Below are positions 16,428 through 25,591 of a DNA stretch of 64,000 nt, in pieces. This DNA is from Mycobacteroides chelonae (GTDB taxonomy: Bacteria > Actinomycetota > Actinomycetes > Mycobacteriales > Mycobacteriaceae): positions 3,720,001 through 3,784,000 of the forward strand of contig NZ_CP050145.1 in assembly GCF_016767715.1 (NCBI RefSeq), in the 5' to 3' direction. Every line of letters starts with the position of its first letter. Within the stretch, counting starts at the first letter, position 1. Both the position numbers and the translations under genes were made by a program. The notes under the pieces are model-generated. The model saw only the letters and a program-made list of their open reading frames with translations. It made no database searches and had not been told where the DNA came from.

Positions 16428-17816
16428 TCATACAACGGCGCTCAGCAGCAGGACCATCGCAAATCCGACGACCGAAATCACCGTTTCCATCACCGACCAT
16501 GACTTGAGGGTCTGGCCGACCGTCATCCCGAAATACTCCTTCACCAACCAGAATCCGGCGTCGTTGACGTGGGAGAAGAAGAGCGACCCGGCACCAATCG
16601 CGAGCACCAACAGCGCGACGTGCGCGGTAGACATGTCCGCGGCAAGCGGGGAGACGATACCGGCGGCGGTGATGGTCGCCACCGTGGCTGAACCCGTGGC
16701 CAATCGGATGAGCACCGCGATGAGCCAGCCCAGCACCAGCGCGGGGATATGCCATTTCTCCGACCAGGTGCTCACGGCATCTCCGACCCCCACATCAATA
16801 AGGGTCTGCTTGAATCCGCCTCCGGCACCGACGATGAAGACGATGCCCGCGATGGGCCCGAGCGACTTCTCGATGATTCCCGAGACACCCGCGCGGTCCA
16901 GGCCAGATGCCGTGCCCAGCGTCACCATTGCCACCAGTGTCGCCACCAGTAGCGCTACCAGCGGCGTACCGGCGGTGTCGAAAATCCTCTGCACCAACGA
17001 TTTCGGATTGTCGATCACCACATCGGAGAGCGCCTTCGCCAACATCAGGGCCACCGGAAGCAAGATCGTCGCCAACACCGCGACAACGCTCGGAGCCGAC
17101 CCCTTTCGATCGGCTTCGGGTGCGGTCGCGGTAGGGATCTCCAGTGGCCCCACCCAGCGCTCTGCCACCCGCGCATAGAGGGGCCCCGCCACTATCAGGG
17201 TGGGCACCGCGGCCAGCAGACCAAACGCCAGGGTGACACCCAAGTCCGCCTTCAGCGCGTCCACCGCCACCAAGGGACCTGGGTGCGGCGGAACCAGTCC
17301 GTGCAATACGGATAGGCCCGCCAGCGCGGGAATTCCCACCCGCAGCAGTGGCACATTTCCCCGGCGTGCCACCAAGAGCACGATCGGAATCAGCAGCACC
17401 ACACCCACTTCGAAGAACAAGGGCAGCCCGAGCACGGCCGCGATCAGCGCCACCGCCCAGGGCAGCAGGCGTGGACCCGACCGCGCGAGCACGGCATCGG
17501 CGACGATGTTGGCGCCACCGGAGTCAGCCAGCAGGCGGCCCAGCATCGCCCCCAACCCGATGAGCAGCCCGACACCGGCGATGGTCGAGCCGAATCCGGT
17601 CACAAAGGACCCAAGGAGCTTGTCGAACGGCACACTGGCGACGGCGGCCAGGGTTCCCGATCCGAGCAGCAGCGCCAGGAACGGATGCATCTTGACCCTG
17701 GTGATGAGCGCGATGATCACGCCGATGCTCAGCACCACGGCAACAAGTAGCCGAACGTCACTGGTGGTGTGCGGGATCTTGGCCGGCTCGGCCAGCAGAA
17801 TCAGGTCGGCGTTCAT
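16428..17816 (-). CDS. Gluconate permease, GntP family
   Basis: A 462-residue membrane protein with about 12-13 hydrophobic helices (for example LLVAVVLSIGVIIALIT, LPWAVALIAAVLGLPLFFEV and AGIVFIVGAGGGFKQTLID). It matches the GntP family of gluconate:H+ symporters of the inner membrane, including the motif LVPPHPGPLVA. The start overlaps the gluconokinase stop by four bases (ATGA), so import and phosphorylation of gluconate are made together. It is the last gene of a minus-strand chain. The adjacent methyltransferase ends six bases away on the other strand. Confidence 0.92.
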   Translation of the reverse strand: MNADLILLAEPAKIPHTTSDVRLLVAVVLSIGVIIALITRVKMHPFLALLLGSGTLAAVASVPFDKLLGSFVTGFGSTIAGVGLLIGLGAMLGRLLADSGGANIVADAVLARSGPRLLPWAVALIAAVLGLPLFFEVGVVLLIPIVLLVARRGNVPLLRVGIPALAGLSVLHGLVPPHPGPLVAVDALKADLGVTLAFGLLAAVPTLIVAGPLYARVAERWVGPLEIPTATAPEADRKGSAPSVVAVLATILLPVALMLAKALSDVVIDNPKSLVQRIFDTAGTPLVALLVATLVAMVTLGTASGLDRAGVSGIIEKSLGPIAGIVFIVGAGGGFKQTLIDVGVGDAVSTWSEKWHIPALVLGWLIAVLIRLATGSATVATITAAGIVSPLAADMSTAHVALLVLAIGAGSLFFSHVNDAGFWLVKEYFGMTVGQTLKSWSVMETVISVVGFAMVLLLSAVV

Positions 17817-18325
17817 GCGCCGATCTGCCTCAAAGCCTCCGCTACCAGTTCATCCGGCCCGATACCGACATCCAGCACCGCACCCCGCTCGTCGGGTTCC
17901 AGCGGTTCGAGAATCTCGAACTGCGAATCCAACAACGATGTCGGCATGAAATGTCCTGAGCGATGCGACATCCGGTCGCCGATGAGCGCCCTGTCTCCGG
18001 ACAGGTGCACAAAGAACGCATCCGGGTATCCCACGCGGAGAACGTCACGGTAGCGGCGTTTAAGTGCCGAACAGGTGACCACCCCGCCCGTCCCCTCCCG
18101 TCCGCGCTCGGCCATCCATTCGGCGATCCGCTGCAGCCATGGCCATCTATCGGTGTCATCCAGCGGGATTCCGGCCGACATCTTGGCAATGTTCGCGTCC
18201 GGATGGAAATCATCACCCTCAGCACAGGGTGCACCCAGGAGCTTCGCCAGGGCCTGCGCCACGGTTGATTTGCCAACCCCTGCCACACCCATGACCACCA
18301 CAACGGGTACCGACGTTTCGCCCAC
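17813..18325 (-). CDS. gntK: Gluconokinase (GntK family)
   Basis: This 170-residue kinase phosphorylates D-gluconate to 6-phosphogluconate, which feeds the pentose phosphate pathway. It has the P-loop GVAGVGKST (residues 13-21), EGDDFHPDANIAKM for gluconate binding, GIPLDDTDRWPWL and CSALKRRYRD. The open frame continues 72 codons upstream, but the GTG that shares a base with the acyl-CoA dehydrogenase stop (TAGTG) gives the usual family length. It is followed immediately by the permease gene. Confidence 0.92.
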   Translation of the reverse strand: MGETSVPVVVVMGVAGVGKSTVAQALAKLLGAPCAEGDDFHPDANIAKMSAGIPLDDTDRWPWLQRIAEWMAERGREGTGGVVTCSALKRRYRDVLRVGYPDAFFVHLSGDRALIGDRMSHRSGHFMPTSLLDSQFEILEPLEPDERGAVLDVGIGPDELVAEALRQIGA

Positions 18326-19587
18326 TAGACCCCCTTGGGCGCCTTTTGATTCATGAAGCCGAACATATACCCGGCCACCCGGCGCATCTGAATCTCCTCG
18401 GCGCCCTCGGTGATCCGGTACCGGCGGTGATGGCGATAGATGTGTTCGAACGGCATGTGCCGCGAGTACCCCAAGCCGCCATGAACCTGCATGGCCCGGT
18501 CTGCGGCCTCGCAACACAACCGGTTTGCGACGTAATTGCACATCGAGACCTGTTCAGAGACCGAGAACGGTCCGTAGGTGTCCATCGACCACGCCGTCTT
18601 GTGAATCAGCGCGCGCAGCATCTCACACTGGGTCTGCAGCTCGACAAGTGGAAATTGGATGGCCTGATTCGATGCCAGCGGCTTCCCAAAAGGCTTGCGC
18701 TCCTTGGCATATTCAACAGACCGGTCGATGCAGAACTGCGCCGCCCCAAGGCTGGACGCTGCCTGACGAATCCTATTCTCGTTGAAGAAGTGCTGCACCA
18801 CACCCAGCCCGCGGCCCTCCCCACCGAAGACCGCCGAATCGGGGACCCGCACGTCGGTCAGCGAGATATGGGCGTGGTCGGTCGGCATGTTGAAGGTCCA
18901 CAGGTATTCCTCGACCTTGAACCCGGGTGCATCCGCGGGCACCAGGAACGCGGTGATACCGCGCCCGTCACCCGGATCGCCCGAGGTGCGGGCGAAAATC
19001 AGGTCCGCGTCGGCGATATGCACACCGGTGTTCCAGGTCTTTTCACCATTGATGATCCAGTCCGACCCATCCTTTGTGGCCCGGGTTTCCATATGGGTGG
19101 CATCGGAGCCGTGTTCGGGCTCGGTGATACCGAAAGCGAAAAACTTCGTGCCGCTGGCGAGCCCCTCGACCCACTGGGCCTTCTGCTCCGCGGTGCCGTA
19201 TTCCAGCATGAGAAGCAGCCCCACGTTATTACCGACGATGGCGTGCTCGTTCTGCAGGTCGCAGTGCAGTCCGAGACCGCGCCGCGCCAGGTGCTCACGG
19301 ATGACCGCCATGCCGAGGTTGGACCCGTCACGTCCGCCGAACTCCGCCGGAAACGGGTACCGAAGGTGACCGGCCGCATCGGCACGCCGACGTGCCTCCC
19401 CGAGTAGTTCCTCCCACTCACCATTGGGCAGGCCACCACGATCCCAGTCAGTACGGGAATCTTCGCGCCGGTGATCGAAGAATCGGATGTTGTCATCGGA
19501 TTGCTCGAGCGGCACGATCTCGCGGTCGATGAACTCGTCGAGCTCGGCCAGATAGTCGACAAGCTCGGGCGGCAGTTCGAAGTTCAT
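18325..19587 (-). CDS. Acyl-CoA dehydrogenase
   Basis: The 420-residue flavoprotein belongs to the acyl-CoA dehydrogenase family: FGITEPEHGSDATHMETRA for FAD/substrate binding, WIINGEKTWNTG, RKPFGKPLASNQ, MQVHGGLGYSRHMPFEHIYR and YRITEGAEEIQMRRVAGYMF. The normal catalytic Glu region reads ITEGAEEIQ, so the residue is present. The ATG (MNFELPPEL) overlaps the stop of the phosphotransferase gene (TGATG) and was chosen over an upstream codon in the same frame. Pairing with an aminoglycoside-phosphotransferase-like protein is common in actinobacterial acyl-CoA catabolism. The substrate is unknown. Confidence 0.9.
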   Translation of the reverse strand: MNFELPPELVDYLAELDEFIDREIVPLEQSDDNIRFFDHRREDSRTDWDRGGLPNGEWEELLGEARRRADAAGHLRYPFPAEFGGRDGSNLGMAVIREHLARRGLGLHCDLQNEHAIVGNNVGLLLMLEYGTAEQKAQWVEGLASGTKFFAFGITEPEHGSDATHMETRATKDGSDWIINGEKTWNTGVHIADADLIFARTSGDPGDGRGITAFLVPADAPGFKVEEYLWTFNMPTDHAHISLTDVRVPDSAVFGGEGRGLGVVQHFFNENRIRQAASSLGAAQFCIDRSVEYAKERKPFGKPLASNQAIQFPLVELQTQCEMLRALIHKTAWSMDTYGPFSVSEQVSMCNYVANRLCCEAADRAMQVHGGLGYSRHMPFEHIYRHHRRYRITEGAEEIQMRRVAGYMFGFMNQKAPKGV

Positions 19588-20585
19588 CAGCGACCTTCCG
19601 GCTTCGTCAACATCAACAGGTCCCACTCGATCTCGGGTATCCGGCGACCGCTTGCGGCCATCACAATGTCCCGCACGCTACCGTCCAGATACGACTTCGC
19701 TTGCGCGGCAAGGCCAACACCCCACCACAGCGTCCCCAGCACCTTCCACCACTGGAACCTGTCGGCGTCAAATGTTCCGCCCGCGTCCTCGTACGCACGC
19801 ACAAACACCTCACGGCCCGCGAAGCCACCGAACTCGCGCTCGTCGACACCAAACCTCCACATCCGCAGCGCGGTCCAGCCGACATCGCGCATGGGATCTC
19901 CAAACCGAGTCGTGCCCTCCCAGTCGAGAACCGCACGCAAGCCGTCCTCGCCGACGATGACGTTGCCATTGCGAATGTCGGTGTGCACCAGGCATCGCCG
20001 AGCGGGTGGACCGGGCATGCGCTCGGTCAGCCAGGACAGCGTGCGCTGGAACACCGGCCGATCCGGAAGCAGCGCCGCCACCCCCTCACGCATCTGTTCC
20101 AGCAGGACGACCGCCGGCTCGGCCTCCGGGTCACCGGGCAGATCCGGCGGCGCCATCGCCGGATCTATCCCATGCAGCCGACCCATCGCCGCACCAAGCT
20201 GCTCGGCCACTAGATCCTCAATCCCGGTGGACTGCACCAGCCGCAGCACCTTACGGGGAACCGTCTCGCCCGCGATGCGTTCGGAGATCATGAAGGGCGC
20301 ACCCACATATGAGGCCTCGGAACACACGCCACGAACCCGCGGCACCGGAACACCGTGGCTGCGTGCCAGCTCACGCACCCCGGCCTCACTACCCACCGGC
20401 ACCTGCTGCACGACTGCGGGCACAATGGTCGCGACCAGCTTGAGGGTCTCACCCCCGAAAGTGGCATCCACCAGCACATTTCGCCGTCGGGCGCCCGCGG
20501 AAACGCCAACCACGCCAGAAACCTGAAACTTTTTGCCGAACTCGTCGTGCAGGTAACGGGTGAGCCCGTCGGCCAGGTCGATCAT
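19587..20585 (-). CDS. Phosphotransferase family protein (APH fold)
   Basis: The 332-residue protein has the APH/choline kinase catalytic core CLVHTDIRNGNVIVGEDGL (His-x-Asp-x4-Asn) and the metal-binding LDWEGTTRFGDPMRD. The N-terminal lobe includes FMISERIAGETVPRKVL. Homologues beside acyl-CoA dehydrogenases (ACAD10/FadE36-like) are thought to phosphorylate hydroxyacyl or acyl substrates rather than antibiotics. That role is inferred from context. It overlaps its upstream neighbour by four bases and the downstream dehydrogenase by one base. Confidence 0.88.
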   Translation of the reverse strand: MIDLADGLTRYLHDEFGKKFQVSGVVGVSAGARRRNVLVDATFGGETLKLVATIVPAVVQQVPVGSEAGVRELARSHGVPVPRVRGVCSEASYVGAPFMISERIAGETVPRKVLRLVQSTGIEDLVAEQLGAAMGRLHGIDPAMAPPDLPGDPEAEPAVVLLEQMREGVAALLPDRPVFQRTLSWLTERMPGPPARRCLVHTDIRNGNVIVGEDGLRAVLDWEGTTRFGDPMRDVGWTALRMWRFGVDEREFGGFAGREVFVRAYEDAGGTFDADRFQWWKVLGTLWWGVGLAAQAKSYLDGSVRDIVMAASGRRIPEIEWDLLMLTKPEGR

Positions 20586-20839
20586 TCGCCCTCCCAGGCG
20601 TCGTACCCGGGCTTGACAACCGCGAGTTCACTACGCACCGCCTCGGCCAGGTCCTCCCATGACGGGTCATCGGCAGGCGGCTGCGAGGGCGTGGTTAGTT
20701 CTCGCTGCAGAATCCTGGCGATGTTGGCCCCGACACGGGCGCGATGCACCGAGGATGCGGGCAGCTCGGATTGGAGGTCGTCGAGCAGTTCGGCGAGAGC
20801 ACCCGCCAGTTCCGCTGCGGTCGGAAGGAAGGGCACCAT
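20582..20839 (-). CDS. Small DUF6285-like protein
   Basis: An 85-residue soluble helical protein (ELAGALAELLDDLQSEL, VGANIARILQREL, WEDLAEAVRSELAVVKPGYD). Small proteins of this kind, which I associate with DUF6285, usually lie between phosphotransferase and acyl-CoA dehydrogenase genes in actinobacteria and may be partners of the phosphotransferase. It is the first gene of the five-gene minus-strand chain, overlaps the next gene by four bases, and is divergent from the luciferase-like gene. The function is unknown. Confidence 0.75.
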   Translation of the reverse strand: MVPFLPTAAELAGALAELLDDLQSELPASSVHRARVGANIARILQRELTTPSQPPADDPSWEDLAEAVRSELAVVKPGYDAWEGE

Positions 20840-20907
20840 ACGTTTGTACCGTCTATGGTGCGTCCCACGGGGGAATAGCGAAGAAACGCCGCGGGTTGCT
20901 CCAATTC

Positions 20908-21906
20908 ATGGCGAGACCTTTGTCGATTCTGGATCTGGCGCGGGTGGCGCCGCACGAGACCGTGGCCGAGAGCTTCGCCGCCAGCGTCGAGATCGCGCGG
21001 CACGCCGAAGCGCTGGGATTTCACCGCGTCTGGTACGCCGAACACCACAACATGCGGTCCATTGCCTCGTCGGCGACCAGTGTCCTGATCGGACATGTGG
21101 CCACCCAGACGTCGACCATCAGACTGGGCGCGGGCGGCATCATGTTGCCCAACCATTCCCCGCTGCAGATCGCCGAGCAGTTCGGCACCCTCGAAACCCT
21201 GCACCCTGGACGCATCGATCTCGGTCTCGGCCGCGCCCCGGGGACGGATCAGGTGACGCTGCGCGCGTTGCGGCACTCCCCCGCCGATGCCGAGCACTTT
21301 CCGCAGGATGTGATCGAGCTGCAGGCATATCTGAGCGAACAGAGCCGGGTCCCGGGGGTCACCGCGACACCGGGGCACGGGACACACGTACCGCTCTACA
21401 TCCTTGGGTCGTCGTTGTTCGGCGCACAGCTGGCGGCGGTGCTGGGCCTGCCCTACGGTTTCGCCTCCCACTTCGCGCCTCCCGCGCTGCGGGATGCGGT
21501 GGCGCTGTATCGGCGGGAGTTCCAGCCCTCCGAGCAGCTGCCGGAGCCGTACGTGATCGCCGGGGTCAACGTCATCGCCGCCGACGACGAAGACACCGCC
21601 CGGGAGCAGTACCGGTCGGCGCTGATCGAACGTGCCAAGCTTTTCCTGCATCGCGGCGGAGGTCCGCGCCTCACCGATGACGAGGCCCTTGCCGCACTGG
21701 AATCCCCTGCCGGGCAACAGATCAAGGCGATGACAAAGTACTTCGCGGTCGGCACTCCAGATCAGGTGAGCGCATACTTGGACGACTTTGCGCAGCTGGC
21801 CGAGGCCGATGAGCTCATCGTGGTGCCCAATGCGCCCGACCGGAAGCTGCAGCTGCGGTCACTGGAGATCGTGGCCGAGGTCAGTGGGCTGGCTCCACGC
21901 GACTGA
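20908..21906 (+). CDS. Luciferase-like (LLM) flavin-dependent oxidoreductase
   Basis: The 332-residue TIM-barrel protein fits the LLM class flavin-dependent oxidoreductases: SILDLARVAPHETVAESF at the N-terminus, WYAEHHNMRSIASSATSVLI, LGAGGIMLPNHSPLQIAEQF and HPGRIDLGLGRAPGTD. It probably uses FMN or F420, which cannot be told from sequence alone. The open frame extends 83 codons upstream into the divergent gene. The ATG giving MARPLSILDL is the conserved start. It is the last host-like gene before the lower-GC insert. The substrate is unknown. Confidence 0.88.
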   Translation: MARPLSILDLARVAPHETVAESFAASVEIARHAEALGFHRVWYAEHHNMRSIASSATSVLIGHVATQTSTIRLGAGGIMLPNHSPLQIAEQFGTLETLHPGRIDLGLGRAPGTDQVTLRALRHSPADAEHFPQDVIELQAYLSEQSRVPGVTATPGHGTHVPLYILGSSLFGAQLAAVLGLPYGFASHFAPPALRDAVALYRREFQPSEQLPEPYVIAGVNVIAADDEDTAREQYRSALIERAKLFLHRGGGPRLTDDEALAALESPAGQQIKAMTKYFAVGTPDQVSAYLDDFAQLAEADELIVVPNAPDRKLQLRSLEIVAEVSGLAPRD

Positions 21907-21983
21907 ACGCAGGTGTCGGCGACTGATCGGGCAAGGCTGTGAGGTACGTTCTCGATAGACCGAGGGCGACCACGTGTACCAGA

Positions 21984-22442
21984 TCAACGAGACTCCGCAG
22001 CAGGAGGGTTGTCGAAGTTGGCGCCATGAGAAATCAGTGTTATATCCATTGAGATACAAAGGATTTCGGTGATATGGCTATCGATTCCTCTAACCGGTGC
22101 CAGTTCGTTCGCCCATTGTCGGGTTGTTCCGTCCGGTTCGACACTTAGTCCAAGAAACCGCGCTGCGATCCCGCTCGCCGCGCTATTGAGCGCGTACCGT
22201 CCGCTGTCGCGCACCACGGACGGCAGGATCTCCAACCACGGCATGCCAAGTTGGGTGTCCAGCGGGGAAATACCTAAAGCGGCACGTCCCGCTGCATTGA
22301 TGTGCATCAGCGCACCGTCAGGGCACAGGATCTTCACACAGTTGACCCCGGTTGCGCGTTGAGGCTCAGGCGTGATCGTTGTCGATCGTGTCCCGTAACG
22401 GTCGGAAATCGCACGCCGAATATCACTATCCACATGGGCCAC
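21984..22442 (-). CDS. PAS-domain-only protein
   Basis: A 152-residue protein whose residues 30-140 look like a single PAS fold: VNCVKILCPDGALMHINAAG, ALGISPLDTQLGMPWLEILP, and a last strand ITEILCISMDIT. No kinase, GGDEF or DNA-binding domain is attached, so it would sense a ligand and act through a partner, or be the remainder of a longer sensor. The start is a GTG after an AGAGGGG-like site. Base composition is unlike the preceding gene and marks the left edge of the insert. Confidence 0.68.
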   Translation of the reverse strand: MAHVDSDIRRAISDRYGTRSTTITPEPQRATGVNCVKILCPDGALMHINAAGRAALGISPLDTQLGMPWLEILPSVVRDSGRYALNSAASGIAARFLGLSVEPDGTTRQWANELAPVRGIDSHITEILCISMDITLISHGANFDNPPAAESR

Positions 22443-23526
22443 TTGCCCCTCTGATGCGTGTTGATAAGAATCGACCGCAGACCGTAGTCGGTGAATGTCC
22501 TTGCGGTCGAAGACGTACGGTCCGATTTCAACTCCCCATCCGGCATCGGCTTACACCACCAGATGAACGGGCATCGAAACCCAGTAGTCGGCTTCGGCTA
22601 GATACGGTTCAACGTAACCAAAGCAGCCCCAGCAGGCACCTGACGGCATACCGGTCAATATCGGAAAATCTGTAGCCCGCCCGGAACAATCACATCTATG
22701 TTCTTCGTTCACCGAACACCCCGAGCTGCGATACAGATATCGGTCCGTTCTAATTTCATGGTTCCTCGATCAGGTAAAGCCCAGCCAGCAAATCTCCAAG
22801 CGTACGCTGTCCAGGCATAATGCCGATTCGGCGAGTGCACACATCCCGCGGCTTTAACGATTACGACAGGTCATCGCTTCCTACACAGGCGGTCGAGCGC
22901 CGCCGCCGCAGCGTTTGGTCTACACATACCGTGAGTAGCCGGGCCGAGTGGCGGCTGAACAGCTATACATGTCCGTGGCTCCGATGCTGGACAGCGACAG
23001 CGTCATTCGAGGGCCGAATACCAGCTGACGGACATCCTCCAATCCGGTGTTGATGTCTCCTCTCCACTAGGATCAACGGTCCTGGCTCCGCCGATGTCCA
23101 TAACACCGGCCAGCATCGCGCACTGCGTGCGAGAGCGGGGGGTTGGTGACGTTTCTGTGACTGGGCTGTGATCGACGGGTGTCTTGTTAGGCGGTAGCGG
23201 CTTGTTGACGCCGCCGCTGCCATGGTCAGTCAATTATGTTGCAGCCCAATGCAAATACTATCTTGATACTGCGTTGGCGGGTGGCCATGCTGGGGCAACC
23301 AGTCGACAACGATCGGTTCCGTCTAGAGATCGCTCTCAAGCTAGGCCATGGTCTCGCCTTGAAAACTGGCTCAGGCTCACAGCGACATTCTTGTCAATCA
23401 GTAAGGTCAAGGCATTGCGCGTTTCTGTCATATCTTCTTGTGCAAAGTAATCCGTAGCATCGCACGCACTTAGTGATTTCGCATGAGCCACCGCTCTGTG
23501 CATCGACCCGGACTGGAGACTTCGTC
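22443..23526. other. Gene-poor 1.08-kb stretch at the left side of the insert
   Basis: No open frame here has a convincing start, coding pattern or recognisable product. Several frames of 60-98 codons exist on both strands but look random. An imperfect hairpin (GGTAGCGGC pairing with GCCGCTGCC) is at about 23,193-23,221. No tRNA, transposase motif or obvious att repeat was recognised. The stretch may be decayed coding DNA or the 5' region of the SDR gene. Confidence 0.5.
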
Positions 23527-24357
23527 ATGGCCAAAACTGACCTCCGTGGAAAAATCGTCGCGATAACCGGCGGTGCACGAGGCATCGGTCGGGCCATTGC
23601 GGCCGAGTTCGTTAAGCACGGCGCGCACGTGGTGATAGGTGACCTGGATAAGAAGCTCTGCGAACAAACGGCTGAGCAGCTTGGCGGCAACACTGTTGGG
23701 CTGCCTTTGGATGTTACGAATTACGAGAGCTTCGAATCCTTCATCGCGACGACGATGCATACCCATGGACGGCTCGACGTTATGGTCAATAACGCTGGGA
23801 TAATGCCGATTTCCCCGTTCGGTGCTGAGTCCTTGGAGTCGATACAGCGGCAGCTCGACATCAATGTCCGGGGGGTGATGTGGGGCTGTCAGCTCGCCCT
23901 TCGGGTGATGGCGAGCGGTGGGACGCTCGTCAATATCGCTTCGGCGGCGGGCAAGTTCGGATCTCCGGGATTGGCCACCTACTGCGCCACAAAGTATGCG
24001 GTTGTGGGGCTGTCCGAGTCGTTGAACCTGGAGCTTCAGCCCGATGACATCGGGGTCGTGTGTGTCATGCCGGGCTTAGTCAACACTGAGCTAATTTCGG
24101 GCGTGGCAGATCACTGGCTCCTGAAAACTGTCCAGCCTGAAGACATTGCGTCGGCAACAGTGCGCGCAGTCGGCCGTAGGCGGTTTCCGGTCTTTGTCCC
24201 CAAGCGCCTGACTCCAATCACCAAGGTATTAGCGGTGATGCCGCGCTCTGTGATAGCACCTGCCATGAAGTTGGTGGGCGTCAATCACCATATGCTTGAC
24301 GCTTACGACAGTCAGACGCGCGCAGACTATGAGTCTCGAATCACTAGTTCGGACTAG
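23527..24357 (+). CDS. Short-chain dehydrogenase/reductase (SDR)
   Basis: The 276-residue classical SDR has the cofactor loop TGGARGIG (14-21), NNAG near 88-91 and the catalytic Ser139, Tyr152 and Lys156 (YCATK). A basic residue after the loop suggests possible NADP use, not proven. It oxidises or reduces an alcohol/carbonyl pair. The ATG giving MAKTDLRGK was chosen because an 18-codon upstream extension has no conserved features. Its 3' end is four bases from the convergent AraC-type regulator gene. It may belong to that regulator's set. Confidence 0.88.
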   Translation: MAKTDLRGKIVAITGGARGIGRAIAAEFVKHGAHVVIGDLDKKLCEQTAEQLGGNTVGLPLDVTNYESFESFIATTMHTHGRLDVMVNNAGIMPISPFGAESLESIQRQLDINVRGVMWGCQLALRVMASGGTLVNIASAAGKFGSPGLATYCATKYAVVGLSESLNLELQPDDIGVVCVMPGLVNTELISGVADHWLLKTVQPEDIASATVRAVGRRRFPVFVPKRLTPITKVLAVMPRSVIAPAMKLVGVNHHMLDAYDSQTRADYESRITSSD

Positions 24358-24361
24358 TTGG

Positions 24362-25390
24362 TTACAAGGCGTTATCGGGACAGTATGACCGCGGTGCGCT
24401 GCCCGTCCACCTTCGGAAGGCACGGGTGAAAGCACTGGCTTCGGAAAACCCCAAACGTTTAGAGAGCTCCGCGATGGTCTCGTCACCGCAGGCGAGGCTC
24501 GCCACGGCCGCATCGCGCAGAACCTCGTCACGAATGCGTCGTACCGAAGTCTGCTCCTCATGAAGCTTTCGTCTGACCGCCGGGGCGCTGAGTCCGAGTC
24601 GGTGTGACATATCGACCATTGTGGGCCACTGCCCGCCGATCCCTTGTTCGGTGAGCCGACGAACACGTTCAGTCATCGAAAGGCCGTCGCGACGCGGCCT
24701 AAACAGCAAATCCGAGGGTGCCCGTCGTATGAATTCGTCGAAATCGGATTCATTGCGCATGATCGACGCCGACAGTATCGATTGATCAATCACCAATGCA
24801 GGCGCCCGCGCGCCGAATTTCACTGGCGCGCCGAAGATCTGATCATAGTCATCGAGACCGGCCACTCTTTCATGTGGAACCTCAACGCACGTCAGGTCTA
24901 TACGCCGCCCCACCGACCATTCCAGGAGCCGGTGCGAACCGGCGAGCAATGCGTCCACCAACAACGGAATGGGCTGCCGTACTGCACTGATGTCGAGAAT
25001 GAGTGCGATATCAGTGCCACGGTATTCAAGCGACGCAGACGGAATGCTGGGCAGTACGTGATGCATCTCCATAAAGCGGGTGGCGGCGGCCCTAACATCT
25101 GCCGCCGCGTAGAACATCGCGCATCCCAGAAGTCGAAATGTGCCGCGTGGCATCGGTGCAGGCCCTAGGCCGAACATCTCGTCGTCCGTGTGCGCCCATA
25201 GCTCTTGGACCACGATGATGAGCTGACTGCGTGTAATCCGCGAACGGCCATCGACCAGCAATGCCGGCGACACTCCGGCTTTGCGCAGCAGATCGTCAAC
25301 CTCCCAGCCCTTCCGGACCGCCAGAGCCAACATGGCCTCCAGGCGATGGATCGGGATCGTGGGCTCGATGTATCTGAGCTCGTCGGGCAT
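24362..25390 (-). CDS. AraC-family regulator, VirS-like
   Basis: The 342-residue regulator has an N-terminal arabinose-binding-type domain of the AraC_binding/VirS kind (about 15-210) and a C-terminal HTH_18 domain (about 240-338), with MVDMSHRLGLSAPAVRRKLH and ETIAELSKRLGFSEASAFTRAFRRWTG. This is the architecture of M. tuberculosis VirS, the activator of the mymA operon, which also includes a flavin monooxygenase, a hydrolase and dehydrogenases. It is divergent from the MaoC-led operon with 201 bases between, containing a direct repeat. It is the likely activator of that operon. The ligand is unknown. Confidence 0.9.
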   Translation of the reverse strand: MPDELRYIEPTIPIHRLEAMLALAVRKGWEVDDLLRKAGVSPALLVDGRSRITRSQLIIVVQELWAHTDDEMFGLGPAPMPRGTFRLLGCAMFYAAADVRAAATRFMEMHHVLPSIPSASLEYRGTDIALILDISAVRQPIPLLVDALLAGSHRLLEWSVGRRIDLTCVEVPHERVAGLDDYDQIFGAPVKFGARAPALVIDQSILSASIMRNESDFDEFIRRAPSDLLFRPRRDGLSMTERVRRLTEQGIGGQWPTMVDMSHRLGLSAPAVRRKLHEEQTSVRRIRDEVLRDAAVASLACGDETIAELSKRLGFSEASAFTRAFRRWTGSAPRSYCPDNAL

Positions 25391-25498
25391 ATCACCTCAA
25401 GATATCTGTCGCGGATGCAGGAGCACGGCGGGGACACTGCTGAACCGGGTCACGCGGAGGAAGTCCCAACGTCCCCATTTGATCGGCCAGCTGCACAT

Positions 25499-25554
25499 TG
25501 TGTCAAGCAGCTCGAGCTGTTATGTCACTGTGCCCTCACGACTCCACTTATAAC
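25499..25554 (+). promoter_or_regulatory. Candidate AraC-type direct repeat and -10 element of the catabolic operon
   Basis: TGTCA occurs at 25,501-25,505 and again at 25,523-25,527. The 22-base period equals two helical turns, as in AraC-type sites, and the copies bracket a perfect 12-base palindrome CAGCTCGAGCTG. A -10-like TATAAC lies at 25,549-25,554 with no good -35, as expected for an activated promoter. A strong GAGGAGA ribosome site and the MaoC ATG follow at 25,592. Inferred from pattern and placement. Confidence 0.45.
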
Positions 25555-25591
25555 GTAGGCAACCAATCGAGTGACATCCAGAGGAGAAGAG

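Noticed and set aside
22820..23450. Several 60-90-codon frames in the gap before the SDR gene, considered as transposase remnants
   Set aside because: No DDE or HTH motif, no terminal repeats and no coding bias could be seen.
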